Below, piece after piece: positions 25,072 to 36,412 of a DNA stretch of 64,000 bases. The DNA lies in assembly GCA_002197995.1 (NCBI GenBank), contig NGZR01000004.1, positions 372,001-436,000 on the forward strand, read 5' to 3'. Every line of letters begins with the position of its first letter. Position 1 is the stretch's first letter. The notes under the pieces were generated by a model. It was not told where the DNA came from and did no database searches. It saw only the letters and a program-made list of their open reading frames with translations. Source of the stretch: Gaeumannomyces sp. JS-464. Lineage: Eukaryota; Ascomycota; Sordariomycetes; Magnaporthales; Magnaporthaceae. A program made the translations under genes and the position numbers.

Positions 25072-26521
25072 ATGACCTCCACGAACCCGATGCAGCAGTG
25101 GTTCCCCTCCACCAAGGGACCCCTCGTCATCAGCGCCCCGATGCTCGGCTTCGCCAACGGGACCCTGGCCGCCGAGGTCTCCAAGGCGGGCGGATTGGGT
25201 AAGCATGCCTTCCCTGCCTGGTTCGCTCGGATGCATGACAACAAGCAAAGCTGACGGCCCGCACACAGGGATGGTCCCCGGCGGCTACGACTTCACCCCC
25301 GGCTCGGAGCAGCTGGCCAAGCTGGACGCCGAGCTGGCCACGGCCCGGAGCATCCTGGGCCTGGCCGACGGTTCGGCCGACGTCGCGCCCGTCGGCGTCG
25401 GCTTCATCCTGACGCACGACAGCGTGGCGCCGCACTTCGCCGGCGCCGTCGCCAGCATCGTGGCCCGCCGCCGCCCCGCCGCCGTCTGGCTGTTCGCGCC
25501 GCAGCCCGACGGCGACGGCCGGGCCAGGCGAGCCTGACCAAGGCCGTGCGCGAGGCCGGCGCAGCCGCTCGCCCGCCCTACGAGGTCCGCGTGTTCGTGC
25601 AGGTCGGCACCGTGGCCGCGGCGAGGCGGGCCGCCAGGGAGGGCGCTGATGTCATCGTGGCGCAGGGCGTTGACGCTGGTGGCCATCAGTTTGCCGTTGG
25701 GAGCGGCGTGGTCGGGCTCGTGCCAGAGGTCCGCGATATGCTGGACGCCGAGTTCGCCGGTCGCGAGATCGGCCTGGTCGCCGCCGGTGGCATTGCTGAC
25801 GGGAGGGGCTGGCGGCGGCCCTCGCCCTCGGTGTGTAACCCCTGACCCCGCGTTTCTTTCGTCCTTGCTAAAGAGTCCCTTCACCATTACTCAGGGGCGG
25901 ATGGCGCTGTGCTTGGGACCAGGGTAAGTTCCTCCGAGTCGACTATGTTGTCTCAGGTTGCCAGCCGCTAAACCTCCTCGACTTTTCACCAAAAAAAAAG
26001 TTCCTCGTTTCCAACGAAGCGTCGACACCCGAGTGGCAACGCAAGGTGTACCTTGAGACCAAGGACGGAGGTCTCACAACGAACAAGTAAGACTGCCCCT
26101 CTGCGTTTGGCAAGGTCCCGGCGCGGACGCGCTGACCGAACTCTGAACGCCTCGCCTTGTTCGACCAGATCGGATTTCCACGACCAGGTGCGGGGAACGA
26201 CCAAGATCTGGCCGGCCTTTTACGACGGACGGGCCATCATCTCGCAATCGTACCGTGACCACCTCGCCGGCGTGCCCGTGGAGGAGGTGATCAACAGATA
26301 TAATACCGCGAGTTCCACCGAGGACAAATCGCGCATGGTCAGCTGGGCGTAAGTGACGTCCAACCTGTCTACTTTTGGACAAGCCTCCCTGCTAAAACTT
26401 CGCGTGATGCAAGGGATCGGCGGTCGGCCTGGTCAACGAGACGCTTCCTGCTGGAGAAATCGTTGTCAAGGTCCGAGAACAGGCAAAGTCTAGGTTCCGG
26501 GCGATCCAGTCGCTGTCATGA
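25072..26521 (+). CDS. Nitronate monooxygenase (2-nitropropane dioxygenase family), frameshifted
   Basis: FMN-dependent oxidation of alkyl nitronates such as propionate-3-nitronate to the aldehyde or keto product plus nitrite; a soluble TIM-barrel enzyme. Family marks in order: APMLGFANGTLAAEVSKAGG, then (G)MVPGG near the N-terminus; VGVGFI; ADVIVAQGVDAGGHQ (about 25640-25690); VAAGGIADGRG; and ADGAVLGTRF with the flavin phosphate-binding glycines. The introns 25199-25268, 25831-25894, 25925-26000 (approximate start) and 26087-26168 keep the frame. A last intron, about 26349-26413, leaves the frame one G short. Further missing bases lie near 25526-25530 and 25804. The joined product is about 363 residues, normal for fungal NMOs. 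The gene converges on the FPGS-like gene with a 530-base gap. Confidence 0.87.
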
Positions 26522-27050
26522 GAGAGCTATCCCCGGGCCTTGATAATAGCCGGCCACCGAGGACAGGCGGATAAGGTGGGTTTACCAGCTCACCGCTAGC
26601 TGGGGTCTGATGCGAATAGTCCACAGTCGATACTCCGGTAATTGCAAACCGAGAAAGGGGTCAAGAGGCGAAGTCAATGGTATGCTTAGGTACTTGTCAA
26701 GATTCAACGCCGCGAGGTGACGGTGTGGACAGTGATTTTGCACCTGGAAGTATCTGGAAACCTCCTATCAAAAGCACGGGGGTGGGTGGTAACGCGGCGA
26801 TCGGTCAGTCTAGGCGTCTCAGTCCGCCAACGAACCCAAGAGATACTTCAAAGCCGGTGTCGCGTCAGAGCAGAATTCCACTACCACCTGAGCCGAGCCC
26901 TACCGGCTGGAAACCGCAAGCAAGTGGCATGCCACTGGTCTCCTGAGCCACGTTCGCCTGATTGGCGACGATGACGGATGCATATTGATAGCGTTCACCA
27001 AGCCTTGATTTCTCTTTCTCTGCGCCTAGCCTGCTCGCACTGTACGTAGG
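26522..27050. other. Convergent intergenic gap
   Basis: Separates the stop codons of the nitronate monooxygenase (+) and the FPGS-like gene (-). It should hold both 3' ends. Small open frames inside show no domain. Confidence 0.6.
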
Positions 27051-28589
27051 TTATTCCTGGTCCTGCCAGCTCTTCAGAGCAGACGACACAAGGTGCGAGG
27101 AGCCGACAATCAGGATATGCGACCCGTTCGGGTTGTCCGTGGTTTGAGCTGACCGCAGGGCCCCGTCAATAGAGGGTGAGATCTCGACGGGCCCCAGCTC
27201 TTTCCACAAGTGAGCAGTCTCCTCGGCGGACTCGGGTGCAAACATGAGCTTGCCCGTGATGATATTCGTGTGGGCCGAGAGGATTATGCGGTCAAAGACG
27301 ATGTCCCGGGCGCGACAGTGACGTGTGAACGCGTTGATGAGATTTACCGCGTCGCGGTGCTTGGAGGTCTGGCCAAATATCAGGGTTCTTGTGCGACGAG
27401 GCCGCAGACCGATCTCGCCGTCGAACTTGCGCACCTCGGAGATGAACCAGTCAAGCGCCACCGGGATGCTGATGTCGTTGTGTGCAATATCAAGGTACCA
27501 TCGGGTTTGGGATTCGGGCTCCTCAACCACCTGCATGCGCCCAGGGAGCTGATAGGTACGCATCGTCTCGGCAATGTCGTCGTCGCTCAGCCTGCCTCCG
27601 AAGCGAGACTCCAAGTAGGCGTTGGCGAGCTCAATGGACAGCGCGAGATTGCTGCGCTGGGCCGACAGCTGGAGGTCAGTCCTGTCCGTCCGGCCCGTGG
27701 GGATTGGCGCCCGAGCAGGGTCGATGAATGCGATGGGGCACCCCAGCTGAGCCGCCTCGGCCTCTAGCTGCTCGCGAGCCTCGGGCAGCTGTGGGACTGA
27801 GAAGGCGCGGCAGCCGGGCTTCATGATTCCCGCCTTGTTCCGAGCGATCTCGGCGACATTGTTCCCCAGAAAGGGACATGATCGAGGCCGATGGTGTTGA
27901 AGCCGCAAACCACGGTTCTGTCGTCCCACATGTTGGTCGCGTCGACGCGTCCGCCAGCGTGGACTTCGTAGACTGCTATGTCAACCTTCTCGTGCGTGAA
28001 AACATCAGCCGAGAGGAGAGCCATGAGCTGCAGGAAGCCCGGCATGTCGTCCTCCTTGCCGTCCACGTCGGCAAGGATCGTTTTCCAGACGTGGAAGAAG
28101 CGGTCGGCAAAGACAGCCTCCGACACAGGGGCTGAGTCGATCACCATGCGCTCGCGCGGCGTGGTGAGGTGCGGCGACGTGTAGCGGCCGACCCTGGCGG
28201 CGATGGACTTGGAGCGGAAGTAGGACTGCAGAGGGCCTGGGCCCACGCGCAGGTGTTGCCCTTTCCCTTGGTCCCGGTGACGTGGATGACGTCGAAGGAT
28301 TTCCGCTGCAGGCCATCGTCGGGAGTGCCGACGCCAAGTCAGGTAATGGCACTCACGGGGAGACGGCTCGCCGACGGCAGAAATGCGCACCTCAAGACCC
28401 AGAGCTTTTACCCATCGCCTGACCCTGGTCAGGTCGAGCTGGCCAGGCCGCAGCTGAAGCTCGGCGGCGGGCACATATTTGATGTTTTTGAACCGCGTAG
28501 TTGCGAGACGGACTGCCTCCTTTGCGGTGGATTAGTCCGCAATACCTCAGCATGTCGGTCATAGGGCTTAGCGCAACCTTGTAGGACAT
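27051..28589 (-). CDS. Folylpolyglutamate synthase-like Mur-ligase family protein, frameshifted
   Basis: FPGS adds glutamates to tetrahydrofolates using ATP. Reading from about 28540 downward: RFKNIKYVPAAELQL, VIHVTGTKGKGNTCAW (the GTKGKG phosphate loop, near 28290), GRYTSPHLTTPRERM (substrate loop), AVYEVHAGGRVDATNMW, VCGFNTIGLDHV, AEIARNKAGIMKPG, and the C-terminal domain with WYLDIAHND where folate enzymes have DGAHT or DVAHN. The end (SHLVSSALKSWQDQE) is intact. Frame breaks occur near 28525, 28350 (possibly an intron with a GTGAGT donor), 28230 and 27885, so the N-terminal start is uncertain. Divergence from the housekeeping enzyme suggests a paralogue with another substrate, or decay. 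Family assignment is firm; the exact reaction is not. Confidence 0.72.
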
Positions 28590-29713
28590 TGAAGAGAAGC
28601 CGTTCCGTCGATGGAAACGCGTCGGGCGACACGACCATTGATGAGTTTGAGAATGGCTGTACCTGAGACCGTAGCCGCTGAGGGGCAGGCCTGCGGGGCC
28701 TATGGACGGACGTTGGTGGGCCCTGTGCTGCCTTCCCCAAAAGGCTTAGTTGAACCGCCCTCAAGAGAGAGCACCGCGTCATGTGTGCTTGCATCATACG
28801 AGCAAGCCTGCTATTGAAAGATTAGGGCGACGTTATATTTAGAGACAAGATAGGTACCAAAGAGACAGGGGCTCTACGCCAAGTATCGCCCAAAACTGAG
28901 AAACCAACCCCACAGCGAGAAGGTCTCGAGGTTCTCGCCATTTTCTCAAGCTGCGGTATCCGAAAGCAAGCCCGTCCCGCTAATAACAAGTCCCAGATAC
29001 GTCGAGGTCATACTGTGGAAGCGCCTCGAACTCGCACTCGAAATGGAATCTGCACACACCACGGCCTCCTGTTTGGCCTGGTCTTCCGTAACGCGGAATT
29101 TAGTCTCGTTCTCTTCCCAGGTCAATGGATTTAATCTCGAAGCCGCCGTCGTCTTTAGGCTTGGCTTGATGCACGTAGAGCGCCATCTTTGACAACCAGC
29201 GGACGATGTGGATGGATGTGGTGCCACTCTCGTCCGGGCCCGTGGCCACGAAGTGTCACTTGTCGCCCTAGTCGTCTGGCTTGAAGTCGACTTTGGGCTT
29301 CTTAAAAGCCTATGTCGCTGATGCCGAAAGCCAACGGTGCTGTCGCAAGGTTTTGCACGGGAGACGATCTGCACTCCTCTGGCATCATGGCGGATTCTCC
29401 GTCTGATTCTTCGTCATCCGTGATGGAGGGCATGGCGCCTATTATGTATGAATACTTGTTCAAACTAGACAATTACCTTGTTTTATGGAAATTTTTAATC
29501 TTTTTTATTGACAATGGAAACGTGGAATTTAGCAATGGCATCATGTCATTGAGCAGCTGACCCATACGGGCCATGACGCCGTGCTGAACTTGGCCGATCC
29601 CTGCCCCTCCAGATTATGTGGGCAATGGACCGTGGGTGACTATTTCCCATCAGATATTTACCCAATGTACTCCTATATACAATGTCAACGTTCCTTCTCT
29701 GACTTTCTACCCT
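28590..29713. other. Intergenic region with an AT-rich patch and a decayed coding fragment
   Basis: The coding fragment at about 28958-29310 is listed separately. The stretch 29420-29720 is visibly richer in A and T than its surroundings, with runs such as GAAATTTTTAATC. No gene was recognised in it. Confidence 0.5.
28958..29310 (-). pseudogene. Decayed gene fragment of unknown family
   Basis: One minus-strand frame reads like protein (FKPDD, then HFVATGPDESGTTSIHIVRW, then MALYVHQAKPKDDGGFEIK) but is cut by TAG and TGA codons about 10 bases apart, and by a later TAA. A second frame continues as TKFRVTEDQAKQEAVVC and a third as RFHFECEFEALPQYDLDV. The first two stops can be explained by C-to-T changes (CAG to TAG; TGG to TGA on the other strand), as expected from RIP or deamination. 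No family recognised. It could be a relic of a secreted or small hypothetical protein. Confidence 0.35.
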
Positions 29714-30475
29714 CTAGCAAAGACAGGGCAGGTGAATTGTCTGGTAATTGCTGCAGCTATTGCCATTCGGCATCGCACTCCCAGTCTGGAGCCAGATCTG
29801 CCAGTAGCTGCCCTCAAGGCGACACACTACAAAGTTCAAGTCTACAGGGACGAAAGAGCATTGTGTCAGCTGACAGTTGGCTATAGAAGGAACAATTGAT
29901 GACATGGCACCGAGCATCCGGGTTACTACTCACTCCTCCCAGACTGCTCCCCTGCCGGGTGATGATGGTGTCGCCCTCGAGGCCCCACGCGTCGGTGCGC
30001 GACGTGTTGTCGAAAGTGAGGGTCTTGTATGACGTCGAATCGGTTCCGATGTTGAGGTACTTGGCCGTGGTGGTCGACCGGATCGTGCCCGCGATGTTGA
30101 ACTGGTCCGCCGTCGCCTCGGGGCCGAGTACTACCAGGGAGGCTGTTCAATACAGGAATAAGAGCCGGCCCTCGTATCAGTCTGTGTTCTTTCCCTGACT
30201 CTCTTGTCCTGAGTCGTGGACAAGAGGCAAAAAAGGAGCTATATGGCTGCCAGCCGTCCTACCGTTCCTGGGGTGCGCCTGTAGATACAGGTGATAGATT
30301 GGATCGCGCTGTGTTCGTACCCGAAGAGGAGCCATCAGCAACCCGCTGCATGCGTATTAACAAGTGAGCAAAGCGACTGGTCTGTAAATCGTACAACACC
30401 ACGAATCTTCTCGGGCTTAGCAGCAGCCATCCCAAAAAACGGGGGGCCGCCACCGCCGCCTGGACTAGAAGCCAT
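29714..30475 (-). CDS. Small hypothetical protein, four exons
   Basis: Start ATG at 30473-30475 gives MASSPGGGGGPPFF. Exon 1 ends at 30395 before a GTACGA donor. Exon 2 reads RDPIYHLYLQAHPRN and joins in phase to exon 3 (ASLVVLGPEATADQFNIAG, then TTAKYLNIGTDSTSYKTLTF and AWGLEGDTIITRQG). The last exon (29841-29714) reads DLNFVVCRLEGSYWQIWLQT and ends in SNYQTIHLPCLC. The intron before it has a GTGAGT donor, a GCTGAC branch site and a CTGTAG acceptor, but is one base out of phase, so one more base error is likely. The joined product is about 170 residues. The pattern resembles a recurrent family of uncharacterised fungal proteins ending in a Cys-rich tail. No signal peptide is obvious at this start; function unknown. 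Confidence 0.6.
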
Positions 30476-31507
30476 AGTCGCATTGTTTTTCGTTTTTGCC
30501 TTGCCACAAGATGCTAGAGCAGACAACTCTGAGATCGCACAAAAAGGGACACTGGCTGAAAAGGTTGAAAGCACGACGCGGGGGGAAATGCGCTACTTTT
30601 CTCCCAGCCCAACCGCAACCGGCCCGGGCCATCCTTCTCCGAGCGGGCGGACGGCGACGAGTCGGGGGAGGTGCAGCGGCCAAAAATAGCTAGGACGGGT
30701 TATGGGCCCGATGGGTGCGGACTAAAGCCAGACAATCATATAGCTGACGGGTAAATAGGGCCGCACGCGTCTGCTATGCTGCGAGGTGGAAGCGACCCAG
30801 GGGATTGGTGCCATTCACTCGCATGCGTGGCGCCCATCCGGGAGTGAGAAACGCTCCCGAAAAAGAAAAAAGAAAAGCCACCGTCCCGGTAAACCAATAA
30901 TCGACGGCATTTTCCATCTGCTGGGTCCCTTTTTTCAGCCAGCCCAGGTCGACGCTTGAGATAACCAGTGGGCTTAGAGCGGGCGTCCTGCATCCATGCT
31001 GAGCCGTTACATGAAGCCATCTCTTGCCCGATTAGGAAATACCGGGCCAATCAGAGGGTCCCTGCCTCCCGCGAATGGCGTCATTAGCAGACAACTGAAT
31101 GGTTGGTCTACAGGAAGCAACAAAAAAAAATGACGTTGTATTCTTGTAGAGACCGGTACAAACGCTTTTCGGCTGTCCTATCTTTTCACTATTTTATCTA
31201 ATCGCTGAGCTGAAGCTAGACTCTGCTTTTCGCCAGGCGCACCTGGAAAGCCACTCAGGCTTCCCTCAAGACCGGATATCTGCTGCATCACCTAGCACAT
31301 GGCCTCCTCCACCTCACAGCAGTCTCTATCCGAGCTGCTCCCCGGTTATGCTACAACATCGCTTCCAAGGCCAGTAACCCACTTGGGACAAAGAAAAAAC
31401 AAAACAGCGTGCAGCTATAAACACATCTTCACACTAGCCGCCTGTCGTCCGCTAATCCTCGCCAAGATGCGGCGGCCACGATCTTCTTCCTGGGGCGAAA
31501 TACATTA
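30476..31507. other. Intergenic region, no supported gene
   Basis: Only short overlapping open frames without recognisable motifs. The left part should hold the promoter of the small hypothetical gene and the right part the 3' end of the SPX gene. Confidence 0.55.
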
Positions 31508-33421
31508 TCATGCTTGTCCACGAACCGAAACAATATCCCCTCGCAAAATCCATGCAAGCTCGCTCTTGTGAAAAAGGAAATACAGTCCCGCTGGGCTTTT
31601 AGTCTGGGGTCCGGCTAGGGCAGGCAGCCCTACGGCAGAAAGGAGATCAAAACAGGCCTTTTCACCCTCGGCCTTACTGCAAACTCGTATTGCCACGACC
31701 AGCACGAGCAGCGCCCCATTGAGCACACATATCCCGGTGAAGGAGGCGTTGACCAGGCCCACGCCCTGCCCGCGGGCCCTTCCGCGTGAGCGTCATGCCC
31801 AGCGCCGCGCAGGCACATCCCAGGCTCGCCATGACACCCATGATGACGCCCGCGTCCACCTCGGCCCGCAGCTTGTGCTTGCCTGTTACTATAAGCAGGG
31901 CAGCCACGCCCAGGAGCACGAGGGAGGCCGCGTTGGCCCCGACCGTGCCCCAGAATAGCATCCGGTCTCTGTACCGCGCGATGCGCTGGTCGTTGATTGA
32001 CGGCAGTGCGGCGAACCTGCATCGTAGCCGTGCGGAACTCGGTGTCCCCGTCACTAGCGAGGTCCAGATCTTCCTCATCCCCGCCGCACCCAGCCGCCGC
32101 CGATGGCCCTGCGGTGTTTGCCCCCTCGTCGCGGCCGTGTGATGTGACGGCTCCGTAGGATCTTGGTATAGCCAGCTCGGGGTTGAGGGTTTGATTGTTA
32201 GTGTTGTTGGCTGTGGGCAACAGCGGTTGTCTCTCGGAGCCGCTGCGCGCGGCGAGCCATGCCTTGGCTGTCTCGACCGGTATCGATAGAAGAGTGGCCA
32301 GAGCCGAAAATCCGGGAATTCTTATTTCCTCATTTTCGGGGTTAATGTAGATGACGTAACCGCCGTCATTGTCCCCGGCCTCACTGCCGTTGTCGTACTC
32401 GTTCCAGTAGCTTGTCGGTTGTTGCTGTTGTTGGTTGTGGCCGCTGAAGTCGGTCGGTAGCACCACTATTGCCTCCGGCTGGTGTTGCTCACTGCGGCGT
32501 CGTGCGGGTGTCGTCGGTCGATCAGCCGGGGTGACGGGACCCGAGTCTGGAGGGGTGGCGGAGCGGATCTCGTTGATCAAGTCCTCGTACTGCGCCTCGA
32601 GCTGGTGGAAGTCGCGGTTGGTGAAGCCCTTAGAGTCTGAGAGCACGTTTTCCTTGAATCGGGCGCCGAGCGACTGCGAACCTGTCCACTTCTGTAACGT
32701 TCACAAAGATAACTGCCGTTAGCGTGACTGGCCCGGTACCTGCACAGATTGGGTCGGGTGGCGCAAAAGCCGTTGTGCTTGCGGGGGCAGGGCGTTGTCG
32801 GCGCGCGCTCGAACACGGCCGGTCGCACTCGAGGGTCGCACACATTACGCACCCTGTACTTCTTCAGTATTTTGCCGAATGCTGTGACCTGTGCGCCGAC
32901 AAAGCGCTGGAGGCCGCGGATCTCGTCACCGCACTGGACGGCGACCTGGCCATAGCGGATCAGCCTACGCTGCCGCTTGGCCGACAACTTACGGCGGGCG
33001 CATCGTCGCAGGGTGTTGTGGATCGAGTTGGACAGGTGCTGGAGGCGGCGCGAGAGCTCGTCGGCCTTGCTAGTGACGAAGAGGCCGACGCGGTCGTGCT
33101 GGCGGCACAGCTCGGCGTAGAAGTCGTCCTCGAACTTGGCCAGCTGGGCATCTTGATGACCCGGGATCGTGATGGCCCGCGCGCCCTGCCCCTTGGTCGT
33201 GTGGGCTTTGATATGGTGCTTGAGGCTGTTATAGTCGATATTGTCTGTCGGGGGCGGAGGGAGCGGTTCAGTCAGAATGAGACAATTCCAAGTGGTTCGT
33301 ACGCGTTTGCGCCGAGGTCTAACGAGCTCCCGCGCCAGAAGCAAGACGAAAAATCAGGAACCAACTTACGAAGACTCCATTCTGGGACCGAATCGTGCTC
33401 AAACTGCTCGCCGTACTTCAT
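31508..33421 (-). CDS. SPX-domain protein with C-terminal membrane segments
   Basis: SPX domains sense phosphate status by binding inositol pyrophosphates. The start at 33421 gives MKYGEQFEHDSVPEWSL. Intron 33245-33369 joins it to HNIDYNSLKHHIKAHT. Exon 2 carries FEDDFYAELCRQHDRVGLF, the SKADELSRRLQ helix and AFGKILKKYR, the Lys-rich site that binds phosphate ligands. Intron 32692-32852 then joins in phase to KWTGSQSLGARFKENVL. A long acidic/Gln-rich linker follows. The C-terminus has three hydrophobic helices: LFWGTVGANAASLVLLGVAA, IMGVMASLGCACAALGM and GICVLNGALLVLVVAI. Breaks lie near 32028 and 31770. The joined length is about 540 residues. It is probably an endomembrane or vacuolar protein linked to phosphate homeostasis, but it is not a VTC4, PHO91 or XPR1 homologue by visible features. 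Confidence 0.8.
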
Positions 33422-36412
33422 GCTTGGTCGCCTCGACACACCTGGGCACCAATTGATGCGCGGGGGTCGGGAGAGTAGAGACAGTGTGGTTGAGATGCAA
33501 GGTTGGCGGCAGAAGTACGACGATAGATAGCTGCGTTGGATGGAGAGGAATTCCGGAGCGCAGCACACAGATAAGGGCTTCTCACGAGACTCGGATCGAA
33601 CCAGTTCCAAGTCTCGAGCGGCGCCAACACGCGGAAAGATATGATTTTCCGCGAAGGGTAAAAGGGTGGAGCCGGTGCGGGAAAAGGAAAGGCTAGGCCG
33701 GGCCGTTGGTTGCAGGAGCGATTAACTTGGGGGCCTAGGTGTCGGCCGGGTTTGTTTTGAAACCGAACGAGAGAAGCTACCGAGCGTCTGACAGCTCCGT
33801 GGACGGTTGAGGGCTGGGGGCTGTGCTCGGGTTTAGTCTGGTTGTTTGTTCAGATCAAAGTGCCGGCTCGTGGACTGGGCTACCTCGTTTGCACCTGAGT
33901 CGGTTTTGCGGATCGGGTCGCAGCTCGAGACGGAGTTGAAAGAAGCCAAGGCCAAAGGGCGGCAGCGGACCAAAGAAAACCGACGACGGCCGGGGGCCGT
34001 TGAAGGTTACCTACCTACCTATACTATGGGGGCACCCAGTGCCTGCTGCAATTGAGGGAAGACGCCAAGATACTACCCAAACTTACCAAAAGCAACACCC
34101 AAACCCCACCCGCGCAGCAATCCGGACGCTCTGTGCTGCGCGCGAGCGTGGAAGTCTGAGGTCTAGCTGGTTCTTGGCCCTGCGACTCTGCATGCGCCGG
34201 GAAAGCGCCTGCTCCATCGCGGGTGGGGCCACAGGAGTCGGACCATGGCAGGAAAACGCGAGGCATCCTAGACGCGAAACGCAGATATGGAAATGAGGCA
34301 CAAGACCTGGCGGCTTCACGGTGAGGGGTTCCGCAAGCAGGGAGCCCAGGATGCGGTCAGTGGCTGCGAGCTAGAGAGGCGGAATGATGTGTGCCACGGG
34401 TAGGGGTAATGCATCCCCTGGCAGGCACCCTCCAGCCCAATCCAGCCGGGGACGCTGTTATCGGGGGCAACCAAAACATTGAGCATTCATCCGAGGTCGG
34501 GGCGGCTCTGGTCGAGAGATAAGGTGCCCGATCCTCGGCCAGTGGGCAGCAGTCGATGGACCACAGCTCCCGAGTCCGGATGACAGACAGGCAATCTCGA
34601 CATTATCTTTTCTCAAAACCGCCCTTGTCATCGCGCACTTTTCTCGGAGTTCCGTCGATGGCCAGTTTGCACATGCTGAGCGCTCGAGCCCATGACCTCC
34701 AGAGTCTCCCTCTTTGGCTCACGGCGCCAATCACATCCTTTCGTCCGTCAATTGACCAATGGAGATTTCCCAGGGGAGCAAGTTTTTGGTTTTTGGGCCG
34801 CTGGCGTCGTACTAATTGCGTAGCTCCGTGGGCGAGGCCTAGAACTTTCGAATGGAGTTTTCCGCCGTTTTTTCTTTTCCTTTCTTTTTTTTTTTTTTCC
34901 TTTCCCTCTTCTCATTTTACTGACCTATCACCGGACAGCATTGAAGCCGTTCAATTTTGCTTACACTGTTTGAGGGGAAAAAAAAAAAAATTCAGAATGA
35001 GCCCCTTCTGGACCAATGAAAAGTCACAGATGTCAATGCGCGACATCTCGCTGAGGCGAGTGCTTGGGTTGAGAACGAACTCTGAAAATCGGAGCGGTCG
35101 CTCAGATCTCGAGCTTTTCTCTTTGCGCCATCAATTGGACCTTTTTCCCCTTTTCCGCAGCAGTGAACACAAGGCTCTGGCCCCTTCTCGCGGCCCAACG
35201 GAGGCCCTCGCGCGGAGGGGGGACATGAACCGAGAGGAGAGGGGCGGCCCGGAGGACTGGTTCTTGGCGCGGAAACGCTCCCTCTCGCTTATCATCCATG
35301 CTCGATGGGCCGCATTGATGGCCCTGGGTCGCGTTCTTTCGAGTGTTGGCTTTGTCTTGCTCTTTTCGATCTAGTTTTGCCCTCACTCCTTTGAGAGTAG
35401 GCTCCATCTTCTGCTTCTTTCGTTACCTTGCAGAAGAGTCTTGGAGCAAAAAGCTTAAGCGAGCGCTCAGGTATTGGCTGTCATTGGTCCCCCATGCCAC
35501 CCCTGAAAGCACCATCGACCAGCGACGTTCCCCGACCCAATCACTCGCGGAGAATCATTTTGCATTATACGTATATGGAGCCGGCTAAGACGCAGCGATG
35601 GTAGCTTCGCCGGCGACCCTCTTCTGCCCTGGCTCCATCTCGGCGCCGGCCGCCCACTCGTCAGCTCGCCTCCTCCCCGCTGGCCCCGGAGAGCCGATTT
35701 TCCTGCATAGTCCAAGCGATGCTGCTGCCTTTCGTTCACGTTGGTGACTCCAACAATGCAGAGAGTGGGTGAAAAAGGGGAGAGGAGAGATGCAACAGTC
35801 CTTTCGGCATCCTCGGACGTTGCATCCCCTGCCACCCTAGAGGTAAACATGTGGGTTTTCAACGTGCAGGACGCTGCAGGTAGCTGCATGCAAGCTTTGG
35901 CTTCGCCGAGATGGGCGAGAGGAGAACGCTGCATCTAGGGGAGACAGAGAAGTTACGTCCTGCGGTGATACGGTGACCTTTTGTGCTTCGCAAAAGGTCA
36001 TTCGTTGGACACGGCCATGAGTAGTCGATAACTTGCTCGATAATGCGTCGATGCTACAGCCCCTGCCTGAGGTGCATACATTTTATGCGTGGTATGTCGG
36101 CAGATACAAAGTCTTTCGGTCTAGTCACCAAACGCTATTTCGTCTCCTCAATCCTTGCATGATCTGGTGTGTCTGGTGTTACAAACCTCGGGGCCTCGGC
36201 AGGGTGGGGAGCTACCACGCTACGTGCAGAACATTTAGCCAAAAAGCCAGAGGGTGAATGAATGGTACGGCCCTTCACGCCACAATCGCGGCAAGCTAGG
36301 CCGCACAAAAAAAGAGGAGAAGAAAAAACCAACAATATTACCAGCGCTATATGAGCGAGATTGTGGATCGATGAGAAATTTCTGACAAAGAGCCCAGAGC
36401 GGCACAAGCTGA
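33422..36412. other. Intergenic region, no supported gene
   Basis: A 272-codon plus-strand open frame (34556-35374) crosses T-rich and A-rich runs (34865-34915, 34980-34991) and shows no domain, so it is not called. A perfect hairpin lies at 35974-36000. A TACCTACCTACC motif lies near 34009-34020, in the promoter side of the SPX gene. Confidence 0.55.
35974..36000. promoter_or_regulatory. Perfect 10-bp inverted repeat with 7-nt loop
   Basis: TGACCTTTTG, loop TGCTTCG, CAAAAGGTCA. It lies about 410 bases downstream of the NRPS-like stop codon (the gene reads leftward and ends at 36413). It could be a protein-binding palindrome or an RNA hairpin. The role is unknown. Confidence 0.45.

Noticed and set aside
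25003..26653. The 13-bp string ATTGCAAACCGAG on both sides of the nitronate monooxygenase gene
   Set aside because: Several exact 13-mers are expected to recur by chance in 64 kb, and no inverted ends or target duplication accompany it. Not treated as a transposon footprint.
34556..35374. A 272-codon plus-strand open frame
   Set aside because: It includes translated T- and A-runs (poly-Phe, poly-Lys) and has no domain. It looks like promoter or leader sequence that happens to be open.
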